Of a stretch of DNA of 64,000 nucleotides, positions 11,601 to 26,600 are shown piece after piece. A program made the position numbers and the translations under genes. The notes beneath the pieces were generated by a model, which did no database searches, was not told the DNA's origin, and saw only the letters and a list, made by a program, of their open reading frames with translations. Source of the DNA: Owenia fusiformis (taxonomy: Eukaryota > Annelida > Polychaeta > Sabellida > Oweniidae); assembly GCA_903813345.2 (NCBI GenBank), contig CAIIXF020000011.1, positions 6,408,571-6,472,570 on the forward strand, written 5' to 3'. Positions within the stretch are counted from its first letter, which is position 1. Each line of letters starts with the position of its first letter.

Positions 11601-14600
11601 CACCTAGAAAATGAGAGTATCATGAAATATAGGCATATTTTGACCAAATATGGTCTAAATCATGAAAATAAGAATTTTGCACCAACTTGAGAAAAAATTC
11701 TTTGGAGAACACTGCAATGTAAGCGCTGGTCCAGTGGCCCAAAGCCAGTAAGTTTCAATCTGGACTCACTGATTTTTTCATGATAGGGAAAATGTCAAGG
11801 GAGGGACAATACACGGCATTAACACGCAAAGAATAATTCGTGAACGGACACAAAAATCCTTATACTTAAAATATGGCAATCAGTCTAATTTACAGTACAT
11901 GTAAACTGAAACACATTTATGTGGAATGAGATTCCACTTAGAATCTTTTTCTCTCCGTACTTTTAATGCCTACATTTGTAAGCAGGAGCCAGCATGAATT
12001 TATTTCTAACAATGTGTGAAAATAGATTAACTCTCCAATTTAATTACATTGGTAGAAATCATAAAAATTCCACAGATGTTCTAACTAAACCAGTATTCTA
12101 TAATGTATATGGCATTTACAGAAAAACAAGTTGTTTTTATAACAAAACTATAAATTATGGATTTTTAAGTGGATGCCTATCTTCCAAAGATTCAATCTTT
12201 GTTATGAACGTATTAAAAGTGCATTAATTCTCAGAAATAAAAGAAACAATTTTATCTCGTTTTTCTCACTTCGACTTCATATAATTAATTGGTATAATAT
12301 AAATAATATATAAATCATCTTTACATCATTTGCTGTAGATATTACAATCTTCATATCGCAGATTATCCTACACTTAGTGTACTAAATGTATAATAACATG
12401 AAAAAATAAATTTGATATTTATTGGCAAAATGAATATCCGGAGGATATCGTTACGATATACTCCGGGCGGAGGATATCGTGACGATATACTCCGGAAAAC
12501 CCAATATGCGGAGGATATTGTGACGATATACTCCGCTTGTTGATTTCCCGCCAAATTGACTCTATTTGGCATGAAATTCATTTTACAATGATATTATACA
12601 TTCAGTACACTCCTTGTAAGTGTAGGATAATAAGAACATCCTATGATTTTTTCAGAATATCATTTTAATCTACTCGGTGATATTGATATATGCACTCGTT
12701 CGCTTCGCTCTCTCGTGCAGATATCAATATCACCTCGTAGATAAAAATGATATTCCTCAAAATCATAGGATATCCTATAAATATCAAATGGATATACTGA
12801 ATTGCCAGCAGAGTTTAGTTAATCAAATCATGGCAGTGATCTCCTCTGGATTTTTTTTCAAGTGGGTGCAAAATTCTCACTTTCCCAATTCAGACCAAAA
12901 ATGGTCAAAATATGCCCATATGGATTCTCAGTTGAGTGCAAGCCTATTATCAAAATCTCAGGTGGGTGCTGCGCCCACTTGCTTTAATGCTGGGGAGATC
13001 AAATCATGGTTTTATTTTGTTTCATTGATATACTGGTGAATTAATTGGTACAGTTAACCTCTGAATAGTACTCTGTACTTTACTACCTCGTAACAGATGC
13101 ACCTTTATCCAAAGGTATATTTTCTATAATTCATATCTTTTCATGATATACTAAGAAAATACTTTTACAATTGAAACAATTTTTACAAAATGATTTGTTA
13201 TTCTTATTTATCCCTATGTAAATATATCACTGGCAGATCCAAAGGAGCCCATGGGGCCCGGGCCCTCCACACACTTGAGTGGGCCCAGAAATCTTGAAGG
13301 GCCTCAAGAAATGGGCGTTTTTGGGCATAACTTAGGCTTTTTGGGCCTTTATAGGCCGAATTTTCAAAAAATGGGCCTTAATTTTTCAAATTTTGGGCCT
13401 AATTTTTTGTCTTAGGAGCCCAATTTTTTCCCCGACTTGGAATTTGGGCGCCCCTTCGCTAGCTTCTGGATCTGCCAGTCTATATGCACTATATGACAGA
13501 ACTCTAACTAGGAAATTATTAGGGTGTGACGCTGATCACATATAATTTAATATTGACAACAAGTAGTTGTGGCAGAGTAATATAACTTGTGGTATGATCT
13601 GATTAGATGTTGGTGCCGTTCACTTTTTCAATTCTAATGAATTGGAACTTTTGTTTTTGATGAACTAATTGTATATTTTTCACAAATTCATAATCACAAC
13701 AATAAAATTGAACTGAATACATACTTATAGTGCGAACTGGATCACGCTGCTCAATATTCAAAATATGGATCCTGCCATCTTCTCCCACTGTTGCTATGAC
13801 ACCATCATTCTTGGTTGCTATGGCAGTACAACTGCATCTCTTGTTGCTATGATGATGAATGTTGTCCCAACTGTTGACAGCTTTCAAAACCTTTATAAAA
13901 ACATAAATATTGTCGCATCAGTTTTCGCCCCAAAATTCTTAAATTGGATAAAATTTCTCATTTTTATAATTTTGTAATTGGTCAAATTATTTGCAATTTT
14001 TCATGATTTTTCTCATATCCAAATGGGGCTTCAAGTGGGTGTTGCCCTATTTTCAAATATCAAGTGGGTACAGTTGCCACTTGTTTAAATGTTAGAGAAT
14101 AGAGAGGTCACTGAGAGTAACTGCAAGAAGTAACACCTATTTAAAGGAAAAAGGGATAGAGAGAGGTTGACACGAGACATTAACATGGAAATCTCACCAC
14201 TTGCCATTTGTTTCAGACAACAAACACCAAACGCCAAACACTATCACAAAAATTTGGAGACTACAATATGTCACCACTTCTGGTTATGGCATGACAAGTT
14301 GAGAGTGACTTTCAAAAAATGACAATTTTACATTATTTCTTGCTCTGACCATTCCAGATTGCAGATGCCCATTTTCTAAAATGCGGTTGCAAAATTCTCA
14401 ATTTCACATTTCAGCAATTCCGATCAAAACTGGTCAAAATATGCCCATTTTTCATGATTTTCTTATTTTCAAGTGGGTGCAAATGGATTCTCAGGTGGGT
14501 TCAAGCCTATTATCAAAATCTCAGGTGGGTGTTCGCCCACTTGATTTAATGCTAGGGAGATCACTGATAAGGGAAACATAAGGAGGCCTCTTGAAGAGTG

Positions 14601-17600
14601 CTTTTCTTATTTTATATTTTAATCAAATGATGCGGAATAACCAAGGTTAAACATGGCATTTTTATGAGTCAACATTTGTCATAATTCCGATTATTATCAA
14701 ATTTTAATCAGTTAATATTAGTTTTATTGTACATTTCCTAGTTTAATTACATTAAAATATACAACAGATGCGATCCATGAATAGGCAAACTGGCACTCAT
14801 TGTACGGAACATACTGTAAGTTACATCAATTTGGCATGATTCGAATTGTAGTTTTCATAATCATTTACATTGGCAGCTATTTCTTTTTGTGAAATCTCTT
14901 AATGTACCACGGTAGAACATTTGAAGTTAGACTTTGATGAACATTGGTGAAATTGTAGAGAATTGGTTAATCCACGAATTAAATATGGTGCCAAAATGAC
15001 TATATTTACAGTATTTAATTACTGAATAGAGGTAATGTCTTTGGAAATCGTTATCAAATAAGTTCATTTGTATGAATGGTCGAACAATTAATCACTTCTC
15101 TTAATCAAAAATTAAATCTCATGTATAATTAAAGGGTAATCATGTATTGAACAAACACCATCAGTTACTCAAATGGATTTCAATTAACGGATGTTTCACA
15201 GAAAAGGTAAATAAATATTTATTCAGGTCAGGTATCTAGAATGCAAAAATAGGTGAATTTGCGAGAATACAGAAGCTCGTTATAAAGAGAAATATTATTC
15301 AAATTTTAAAAAAATGCATAGATCCTGTTGACTTGCTATTTACTACATTTGAATAGATTACATAAATAAATGTATAATAAGATTGTGTTAAAAATCCATA
15401 CTTACATAAGAAATATTTACATCCATAATTTAATGAAGAATATTCAATTAAAATGAGATATCATATTTATCCATAAGTCAGGATTAATATAATTTCTGAT
15501 TATGAAGTGATGTTGAAATTAATACTATGGACTTTCATTTCAACAAAAATATAGACTTGTCAATATTTTAAGATAGTGGCATAAAATTAAGAATGGAGTT
15601 ACTGAAATAAGCTCATACATTCAAGACAAAGCATTGACATGCAAAATGTCACCACCTGTCATTTGCTACAGATGCCAACCACCAAACAACAACCATCGAA
15701 TGCCAAACACCGTCTTGAATTCATATTTTCTTTTCAAAATGGGTCTTTATTTCAGGTAGAGCAACAAGATATACATCATGTTTTTAATAAGACGTGCTGC
15801 CCTATTATATAGCACATTACTACTGGGTATACAATTCGTAAGACTAAGGACTACACAATCTCTACCCCCAGGGCCAGATCACTCAATAACAGGCACAGAA
15901 ACTGACATTCACTTTGGCGGACTCGGATTTGCCACCTTCAAAGACCCAGTTCCAATCCAAAATTGCAAGCTGCATTTCATTTACGAAAATGCTCCGACGA
16001 AAACGAAAAAATATGTCATCAATCCTGGCAAGGCTTGTTGTATGATTGAATTCGTTAATATAACTCGCATTGGTAAAATGGAGTGTCGCAAGGACTGTTC
16101 GGATTATTCAAAATTTGATTTTCTGGATAAGCCACCTCGTATCACAAGTTTTGAATGTAAAGAACCAGACTCCCCCAGAGACTGGTCACACGAGGCATTA
16201 ATTGAGGAAGGGATTCTAAAATTTAATTGCGACTCTAGGCGGAAGATAATAGGTAAACAATGCTTAAGACGACAAAAATATTTCAAAAACTGTTGTTACT
16301 TGAGTTATGAATTACCAGCTTATATATGTGATTTTGAATGTATGAGAAAATAAAGGTCCCTTGAAACTAAATTTCGATGGAAAACGGGAAATTCAGCACT
16401 GGATTCTATTGTTTTTGTATATTATACTGTGATTATGTTTAGCTATGCAGACTGCATTTTGAAATATACTGCAGTGATATACCAATAAAAAAAAAATTAC
16501 AGAAGGTAACTTAGGTATCCAGTTGTTATCCCTCCAAGCATTTCAAGAATGCTAAACTCCACCCTTGGTATACCCAGCTACTGATAATGGACAGGTTGGG
16601 TGTCAACACATGACTGGGTGCCGAAGCATGACTAGGATGGAGTCAATGGTTATTTTTGAATTCAAATTAACTATATCTTGCTAATATCAACTTTTTTAGT
16701 AAATTGGTATTTATAATACTTTGGGGTGTTCGGAAGCTCAAAATTCCCCCATATTCTGGAGTTCTACATTATATTCAGTTGACGATACAGTAAAACCTGT
16801 AGAGGAACACTTTTGTTACCTCTAAAAATGTTCCACTTGGGAGGTGTTCCACTTGGGAGGTGTTCCACTTGCAGGGATTCATTAACAATAAGTCAATTAG
16901 CTTTAATAGGACTTTGCAGGATTTTGAAAAAGTTTCACTTTCAGACGTGTTTCAATTTACACCTGTTTTACCGTATTTCATAAATCGAGGAATTAAGTGA
17001 TTTTTGCCAATTGTAAAATATTAGAAATAGTATTCTGGCCTGGTCAAAACCATTACTGCCATGTTTTTTTCCATCGATATAGCAAGCCTTCTATTGTGAC
17101 AGCTACCAAGGCCACTAAATGCAATAGATAACATACAGGATACTATGACACGACTGAATCAAATAGGTCTTGTTTTAGCACAATCATAATTCTATCTTAC
17201 TCAGCAGAAAAGTCAACAAAGAGACATCATTCTCATGACAGGTAAACATCACTTTTTAAATATTTGTTTTCAGAAATTATGTTCTATTAGTAGACTTGAA
17301 AACAGAAAGATTCATCATATTCTTGTTTTAATTCATATTTAAAGGAACAATATGAGAATAGGAGATTTCTTCAAAATGTCTCGACGCATTTTTTGCTTTT
17401 TTTAAGATGAACTGAGGCATATTTTGAAAAAAAATTCTTGGGATAAGAAAATCTCTTAAAAAAGATCACAATTATGGTATACTTTTGGCCCATGTCTCAC
17501 CATAAGAATCCGGATCAAACAATCTGTATTTGTTTCAGATTTGAACTGGATTTGAATTGACAACTTGTAGATGATTTGAAAAATAAATTTGGTCAATTAG

Positions 17601-20600
17601 TAGCAAGTTGAAAAAGGACCTCTTTGACCTTGAGAAGGTCATTGAAGGTCAAATCTCAAAACGAGAGTCAGATTTGAACTTCTGAGAACTTGTAGATGAT
17701 TTAGAAAAAAATTGAAGTCAGTCTAAACTGTATTTGTTTAGGTATTGGAAGTTGTTACAGAATTTGATACAGACGCCAACCACCAACTGCCACCTGCCGA
17801 CTGCCAACCATCATGATAGAAAACGGAAACCAAACAATATTTCACCACTTTTTGGTGGTGACATAAAAAAATGAACTGAAAATTTCTGGGGCTTTTTTGA
17901 GTGAACTCCTACCAAAAACAAAATTCCCCGAACCAAAAATGAAATGTTGATTATTATATTCCTCATATTCCCCCGAAATGGTCAATTCCAAGATTCTGCA
18001 GATCTCTGAACCATTTAAGGCAAATTCTATCTGTATTCAGCAGAATGGGAAAATTGGATACAGTAAATGAAATAAAATACCCGGAATACTGAGTTGTTAA
18101 GTGCTCTGACAAATTACATTTACAGACAGGATTGTTGAAGTTCAACAATAAAAATGTCAGTTAATGTTTTACCTTCAACTGTTATATGTATAAAGAACAA
18201 GTCATTAGTATGACATAATATGACAGCACTTGGTTGGAATCACAAAAGAAACTGTAACCATTTGTTACAAAATCTTATTTCGACTACATGGTAAACTTGC
18301 ATTTTGTACTAGATGCAAATTAACGTGAAATCGAACATGACAGTATTCAAGCCTTCTCTAACTGTCAATATTTCACCCGGGTTATATTCGTGAACAAAAC
18401 CCCTGGTAATATGAGTAATGTGTGATGTCGTAAAGGCGGACCATAATGAATATTTGGAACATTTTGGTGAGTTTTCATGTTCGAATCGTAATATGGACCT
18501 CAGAGCAGGTGTAATATCATCAAATACACCCCTTTATAGTGCTAGGCACAAAAGCTTTCGAACCAGAAAACGTTTGTGCCTAGACCTGCTGGGTGTATTC
18601 GATGATATTACACCTGCTCTTAGTCTATATTTCTTAATTAAAGATGCACACAGATTGAACATGTTTCATAGTAACTGTAACCATTTGCTACAGGTACAGA
18701 AATCCCAAATGTCAACACTATTCAGGCCTGTAGCCAGAATTTTCCAAGGGGGATTCACTTTTCCCAAAAAATTCTAGAGGGGTTCACTTTGGCAAATTTG
18801 GCCAAGAATCACTCAAAAAATAGTCAGAATGGTGAAAAACTGCCTGATTTTGAAAGAAATTTTGGCCTGAACCCCCCCCCCCCCCTGAACCCCCCGAAAC
18901 CCCCTGGCTATGGGCCTGCTATTCAAGAGTCACAAAAATGTTTTTTACAATATGTTATCACTTTATTTCAATTCAAAATTTAGTAGAAAGAATTATTGAA
19001 GGTACAATTCACTGAATATTCATCATTTCAAATAACTTATTCATTCTATTAAAATGACGATCATGATCTCCAAAGTATCAATAGTGAAGAGAGTGGAAGA
19101 AAAGTTTTGGGGTAACAGGCCTATGACAAATTGAGATAAACCTCTTTTACATGCTTCTAAATTGTGAGGGGTACAATTTTTGGTTAGATCACTGCCTTTG
19201 TTTTCTAGAAAACTAATCGGTTCAGATTTAAAATTAAAGTCAGTAGAAGGATGAATTTTGATTTATGACAGACAGACAACAGTACAGAGGACTTTCTAAC
19301 CCAGTGAAAGAAACAAGACATTAACATGGAAAATATCACCCCCTGCCATTTGTTACAGATGCAAACTGCCAAACGTCAACCACAAAACACCAACTGCCAA
19401 ACACTATCCATAAAAAAGTTTGAGACTATAACAATATGTCACGTATCTTCTGGTGATTACATATAAATGAACAATTATATAACTTTCTTCTTGGCTTAAC
19501 CACTTCAAAATATCACAGAAAAAGTTATTCATGAGCACTTTTAAATCAATATCTATACCTTGTTTTGTTTACCCTCAAATATTTATTTTGATGTGTTAAC
19601 TTGTTCTTGTAAACAAAAACAAGCCCTTGCAATATTAATAATATCTTATAAAATTACAATATGGGAAAAATTATTATATTATCTCAACTGATTTTACAAC
19701 AGAATTTCAACTACTTCCACTGAAACTCAGTTTAATTCATGCTTCTATGAATATTAATTTTTTGAATCATTCCCTTATAAAGAGCAGTTAGTCACAAACC
19801 ATTATCATTAATCAATGTGGAATAATAATATGCATTCATTTTTTAAGTTGAACAATAAGCCACATGTCACGGGTAAGTAATTTCTTATTAATGGCATGTA
19901 TAACTCTATATTCTAATCTTTCCTACTACTGAATTTTTCATTCAAATGATTGACTAAGCACGCAGTATAGTAACAGCCTTCACAGATAGTCATTTCGTGG
20001 AAAGCTGTAAGCTGATTGCGGAATCTGTTCGCCAGGTAAGACATTTCGACGTTTGACCTTGAATTCTAAACTTATGAATGGTCAACATCTATAGTAGAGG
20101 TCAAGTTTGTAGGTTAAAGGTCAAAAGGTCAATTTTGATTACCACATGAATTTTAAGCCAGATTAGAACATGATACTGGAATCAAATTTTGACCGAAACA
20201 CTACATGTTGAAGAATTTTCACTGGCTTGATTGTAATGAACTAAGAATTTTCATAATATACCAACTCAATTTCAATGTTAATGTTAATGTTGATTGTGTA
20301 TTCAGACAATATCTTTTAGTCATTAATAACAGCCAATATTGTCAAACAGAAAATGAAGTTCACGAAGATAAGGAATTAATTACGAAGACTTGCCATGTTC
20401 CCTGTAAATCAAATCAAACCAAATACAAGCTGATTTTATAATAAAAACAAGAACACAAATGTGTACAAAATGTCCCCACCAAGTGGTGATCCCGTGAAAT
20501 GGTTATCCTGAAAATGAGTAGACAAGACTTTACCAACACAATTTGAGGACGGAAAATCCAAAGTGGCCACCTTAACATTTACCCAGAATGCCAAAAATTT

Positions 20601-23600
20601 AGTCAGTTCTAGATTTTCATACTAAGAACCACCCCTGAAAATTTGAAATTGATCCGTCACACAGTTAACCAGAAAACATGTAAACAAGACTTTACAGACA
20701 AGATTTCAGGATGGAAAATCCAAAATGGCTGCCTTGACATTTACCCAGAATGTCAAAAAACTAATCTGTTTGTAGATTTTCATACTAAGAATCATCCCTG
20801 AAAATATGAAATTGATCTACCAAACGGTTCACCTGAAAACGGGTAGACAAGACTTTACAGACAAGATTTTAGGACAGAAAATCCAAAATGGCTGCCTTAA
20901 CATTTACGCAGAATGCAAAAAAAGTAATCAGATGTAGATTTTCGTACAAAGAATCATCCCTGAAAATTTGAAATTGATCTATCAAACCGTTCTCCTAAAA
21001 ACGCGTAGACAAGACTTTACAGGCAAGATTTTAGGACGGAAAATCCAAAATGGCTGCCTTGACATTTACCCAGAATGCCAAAAAACTAATGAGATCTAGA
21101 TTTTTATACTAAGAATCATCCCTGAAAATTTAAAATTGATCCACCAAACGGTTCACCTGAAAACGCGCAGACAAGACTTCACAGACAAGATTTTAGGACC
21201 GAAAAATCCAAAATGGCCGACAATAAAAAAGTCCTTATGAGTTTTTGCTGATTTCTTTTTACAAAATTATCACATATAACTACTGTTAACAATAAAGTAG
21301 GCTTTTACAGCAAAGTACATCTGAAATTATTTATAAAGCTACTAAATAGTTAAAGTATGAAAACTCAAAAACACCATTCAATATGATACAAAGTATTATC
21401 GCGCGCTAACTTTTCTTAAGACATTCAAAATGGCTGACATGACTGAGCTAGCAGGTCCAAAACCTAATCAAATCTAGAATAAAGTGAGTTGAACAAGATG
21501 TTAAAGTTTTAAAAGCAACTGTGAAGCAGTTTTTCTTAAAGTTTGCAGACAAGGATTTTAGCATTTGACTTCAAAATGGCCGACAGGAAGTAGGTATCGA
21601 GTTAATTTTTTTTCATCCACATCTGTATGCACTCATAAGTTATCCCTGAAAATTTGAAGGTGATATCTGTAGCGGTTTTGGAGAAAACTGCCGGACGTAC
21701 GGACAGACAGACGGACAGACAGACGGACAGACAGACGGACGGACGCGCCTAGGCCGACAATATGGCCCCACACTATGCTATGGTATGCTGAATAGTCAGG
21801 ATAATTTTTATGAAAATTCATAATCATCATCATTTATCCACTTGTCTTGGTGACATAAAAACTGAATGAAGTTTTATTTTCTATTTCAGAAAAGTACAAT
21901 GACGTTGCTACTCTTCTATTCGCTATGTATCCTCGTCCAAGCTTCAATAGTTATCTCCGAATTACCACCTCCGCCCGGAGCAAATTTGTACGACGACTAC
22001 AATGGGCACCATAATACGGGTCTATTCAAATTCCTGATGTCAACCTCGCTTAGAAGTAGTCACTGCGCAATAGGATTTACTTACAACGATGGGATGAATA
22101 TACGAGACAGAGATCGCATTATTAACCCAAACGAGGCATGCTGTATTGTTAAATTCACTGATATAGGACAAAGTGAAATTGATGATATAATTTGCCAAAA
22201 GGTGTGTAAGCTTGAACGGTTTGGAGAAGAATACACGGAGGATAACACATTTTGGTGTAACCTGCCACTAGAAGCTGTTTCTAAAATCTGGTCATTCAAA
22301 ACATTAATGGAGGATAACAAACTTCATTTTCAATGCTCTGATGAGAAAACCCTATGTAGGGACAGGAAATATTTTTTTGAAAATTATTGCACGCTGCGGA
22401 TTAATCTACCCGATTTTATGTGCTCCCAAGCCAATGTGATTGAAAAATAACACTTTTCATCAATAAAACAGATGTTAAGATTTTTCTCAGATTGAAGTAG
22501 AGATTGGTGATATCCATAGATAAAGATGAGAATCAAAGAAAACCATAGATAATGTTTATCCTAGCCTTGCTATAGAATATTTACTAACATTCATCTTGAA
22601 TTAAAATTTAGGTGGAAATAAAACTATGCATCTTCAAATAACACATTACATGTATAACTTCATTAAACCATATAAAAGTTCCCTAAATATTAAAATAAAA
22701 TTGGAATAATATAGAATAGGTGTATATGTTTCCAGTATGAGAGATTATATTTTGGCAAAACAGATGGTGAAGATTTCTGTCAATCAAGAGAAGTTAACAT
22801 CTCTTTAATATCAGTCTTTAAACTAGGGCATGCCAAAAAATCGTGTATCATAATACCTCTATACCAAATACCCAAAACAGTTCCTTACTTGGGAACATGT
22901 AGGCCTATTAGGATAAACTCCATATCTAAAACCTCCTATAAAATAAACATAGTACTCACCTTGTTTTGGCCTTGTCTGTAGCAGGTTATTGTTCCACGTG
23001 ATGATGCACTGACCAAATTCTGCCCATTGACATACTATAAATAGACAGTACTATAAGTTATTGAATGATTTGAAGTGCAATACAGGATATATTCTGCTCG
23101 AGAAATTCTGTATTGGCACTCGACAAAACGTTTTTATTGTGTGATCCTCTGTATTGCTATAGAGATTGTCCCCTCCGTACCAATATTTTCTGTATTGCGA
23201 CAGAGATGATCAATGGGGACAATCTCATTAGCAATACAGATTGGTACAGCACAAGAACTGACCAATCAGAAGGCTTCATTTTACAGATCATACGATAAAT
23301 GCGATTATTCAAATGGATTATTCAAATTATATACATTCTACATTCATACTAGGGGTACTGTATTGTTTCATCAAAGTAAACGGACAACATATGTAAACTC
23401 ACCAGCTTTAATTTCCTGAAATATGTGACTAAAAAAAACAGCGTGTGCCATCTTTTGAAATAAGCAAGAACTGGTCGGGAATAAAAAATCTATAGCAGAC
23501 TGTGATTTCAATCTTTTATAGAAGCGAATCAAAATATTAGAAATGGTATTCCTTACCGCTAGATCTGTGACATCTCCATTGTGTTCAATGTCAGAAACAG

Positions 23601-26600
23601 GCTGTGGCTCAAGTGCTGTTTCTGATTCTTCTCTGTTTACTTGCCACAGGGAAATGTGATTCTTCTGAAAAGGATGACATGAAGTTTGTTTAATATTTAA
23701 GTTCATCGGGTTCGAGACACAGTCAGCACTATCTCATAAAATAAGATATAGTCTATCTAAATGAAAATGAAAGTCCAATTACTCTTTGCCATTTTGGTAA
23801 AAATTTACAGATACCCTACTTTTCAAACTAAGATTTCGACGTTTCCACACAAGTGTTTCTCTATCATTTTTAGTGACGGAGGTCCAAAAGATACCAAATG
23901 TTCATAAAAACAAAAGTCCATACCTCAAATTATGAGGAGATAATAGAAAACAGTTAAAATGTGATCATTCTTCACAAAATGTTTCTCAATTGCGTCCTCT
24001 CGCTGAATTTCGTTTGCAATCTGTGCAAGATTCCATTTTTTGGTTCGGTTTATGGCGCACGCGCATCAAACCCAGTGATCTGATTGGTTCAAGTTATCAT
24101 GACGCATGCGCAATCAATAACTTTATATGAACATTTAATTTGAGAATATTAGACGTCACTTACGTTCATTATTTCATAATGCACCATATATTGCAGAAAC
24201 ATTTTTGTTAAGTGTCAAAACAAGTATACACCTAAAACAAATCTAATGATATAATGTCAACCTGCCCCAGATTCGTGGACGTTTGTTCTACAAACTTAAA
24301 CAGAACAAATGGTAGAAAAGCACTTTGAATCATGGGAATGAAGTACTTCCCTTAATGAAAAACCGAACAAAGTAAAAACCGAACCTCGCACAGATTGCCC
24401 CGACTCCACTGTTGACACCAACAACCAATCAGATGTGTTTTACATCAGAGCGTGCTTGCGTATTGGAGGGAGTGGATGGATCAAGTGATTTGGACCAATT
24501 TTTACAAGTTTGACCTGGAAATCACTCTTAATTTGGTATGTAAGTAACTTTTTTAATCATATTGGTATGTAACATAAATGTCACAGTTTGAAGGGTAAAT
24601 GGAAATATAAACACTTTAGGTAAATATTCTGACATTTAGTTTTCGGACTTCTCTTATTAATAGAGTTGGCATCAAATGTCGGAATGGTCGATTGTCAGTC
24701 GAATGCTCTCTGCGACACCCATGTCGACACAACGCCTCTTGATCGACAGTCGGAACTCACAACATAATAAGCTATTTCCCTATGAATTAAAATCTTTGTT
24801 ACTACCTGCTGTATGGTGTATTTTAGTGAAGTTTTACCGCCTACATTTTCAAATTTTCTTTTTTGTTTTGATCGACTTACTGCTCTCGAATTAGGTCTCG
24901 GGGCCCCTCGAGATTTACCCTCGAGATTTATTTTCAATGGCTGCCCGGAAATAACAACAGAAATCATAGTTTTATGTCTATTTATTGCTTTTTCGTCAAA
25001 GTCTGATACTTGAACATGGTTTACCTGTAAGTTAAATATAAAACATACAACTGAGGATGACTATTGTGCATCGTATTGCTAATTACAAGCCTAGAAAATC
25101 TAAAATTCAGACGGATTTTCTTCAAAATTTTTTTCATTTTTCGAATATCATTGGACCTGACAATGTCGATATCGTTGTCGATCGAGAGCTCCGACATGTC
25201 AACATTAAAATCCTATTCGATGCAAGCTCTACTTATTAACTAAAGTAGAATATACCATTGATAGTGCTGACTTTGGTTCGAGTATCATAACTCTAAAGAT
25301 AAAACACAAATTCTAGTGAGAAGCTCATATGGTTAAAATAACAAAATAATGAAATGTTACCATGTGTCTACTTAGCAGTTTGTTCTATGTCATCCATCCT
25401 GCTAGGTTACATTGTGGAACGCAGCCAAACACGACACTGAAGGCAACAACATATCGATCTTGATCTTAGAAGAAGTTTTGGAAATTGAAATCATCAATTT
25501 TGCAAGCTCACGTGACTGATCATGTGACACGTGTCTGATCATGTAACTAGTTACTGTATCGATCATGTAACTAAAATACCCAATGAACGAAACTGCTAAA
25601 TTGTATTTCGTGCCTAACAGGCCCAGTACGCAACGAAAGAAACTGCTAAATTGTATTTTTAGTCTGCTTATTGATGTATTGATTCATAAAGACCTGAAAT
25701 GATGCATTCAAAAAAGATCGCCTCCTAAATGAAAATACTATACATAAAGTGGTAAAAAACAACGAACTAAAGTTAGAAGATTGCAACGTTCACTTTTTTG
25801 TTCAATTCCAGAAATCTCAAAGGGGCTGCAAATGGGAAATTTTTTAGATTTAGATTTTATAACTTCAGAATACTGCCTTCAGTGTCGTGTTTGGCTGAAT
25901 TCCACAATGTAACCTAGCAGGAGGGATGACATAGAACAAACTGCTAAGTAGACACATGGTAACATTTCATTATTTCGTTATTTTAACCATATGAACTTCT
26001 CACTAGAATTTGTGTTTTATCTTTAGTACAGAGTAAGGATATAGTCCTGAGTAAGGACACTAGCGGTTACCGTTTGTGATTTGGTTTTCTGTATAAAAAG
26101 TCATTTTTCTCCTTTCCTACCCCATTGGAGCGCCATCTGGCGTATGGGAAGTGAATTGGGACTAAATATTTATAAGGTAGGTCCTGATTTATCTGAAAAC
26201 ATGTCAAAGTTCAGTGGGAAATCTCATTTTAAGCTGGCGGCGGAGTGATTTTGACCTTGGTGATTTTACCAGAATTCTCTGAGAAATCTGACCATAGAGG
26301 GGGTTAAACTTAGTGTCTTCAAGTTTATTTATCTCAAAAATTCGGTGGACAACCCGTGGTAAGATTGTTACATGTATAGCAGGTTAGGCGAACACTGTGG
26401 TATGTTGCACTAGGCTTGGATACTAGTCGTTAATAAGATACAGGGTAAAATGTTATAATGGCCATCTATGGGAAACTCTACTGTCACTAGGGACCACGGA
26501 GGTTTTTTAAAAAATGCGTCAAAAAATCTGAAAAAATCCATATAAATGTAAAATTGGCTGAGAAAATCAATGAAACCATTCCCAAAGTTGTAGCTTGAAC

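Larger units (their letters stand above)
11560..13724. other. Nup43 intron 4 with several short mobile elements
   Basis: Besides the separately listed elements, it contains a fragment near 11620-11700 of the 'GCACCCACTTG' family (full copies at 12833-13004, 14375-14567 and 40195-40412). No exon was recognised. Confidence 0.5.
13891..22959 (-). other. Nup43 intron 3, host of two nested genes
   Basis: A 9.1-kb intron. It holds two plus-strand genes for secreted cysteine-rich proteins, three copies of the 'gtcacca' repeat, a hairpin, a MITE with a 5-bp duplication and a satellite-like block. Between about 14600 and 15620 I see only AT-rich sequence. The first (non-coding) exons of the nested genes must lie within this intron or beyond, but I could not place them. 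Confidence 0.8.

Noticed and set aside
13603-13724. Extension of Nup43 exon 4 to the end of the open frame
   Set aside because: The GTATGT donor at 13724-13719 joins in phase to exon 5, and residues beyond it have no match in Nup43.
18418-18777. 119-codon plus-strand frame
   Set aside because: It runs through a hairpin element and into a MITE; half of it is a foldback sequence, not a gene.
24676-25013. Possible short genes on both strands in Nup43 intron 1
   Set aside because: Overlapping frames of 60-90 codons without signal peptide, motif, acceptor or polyadenylation evidence.
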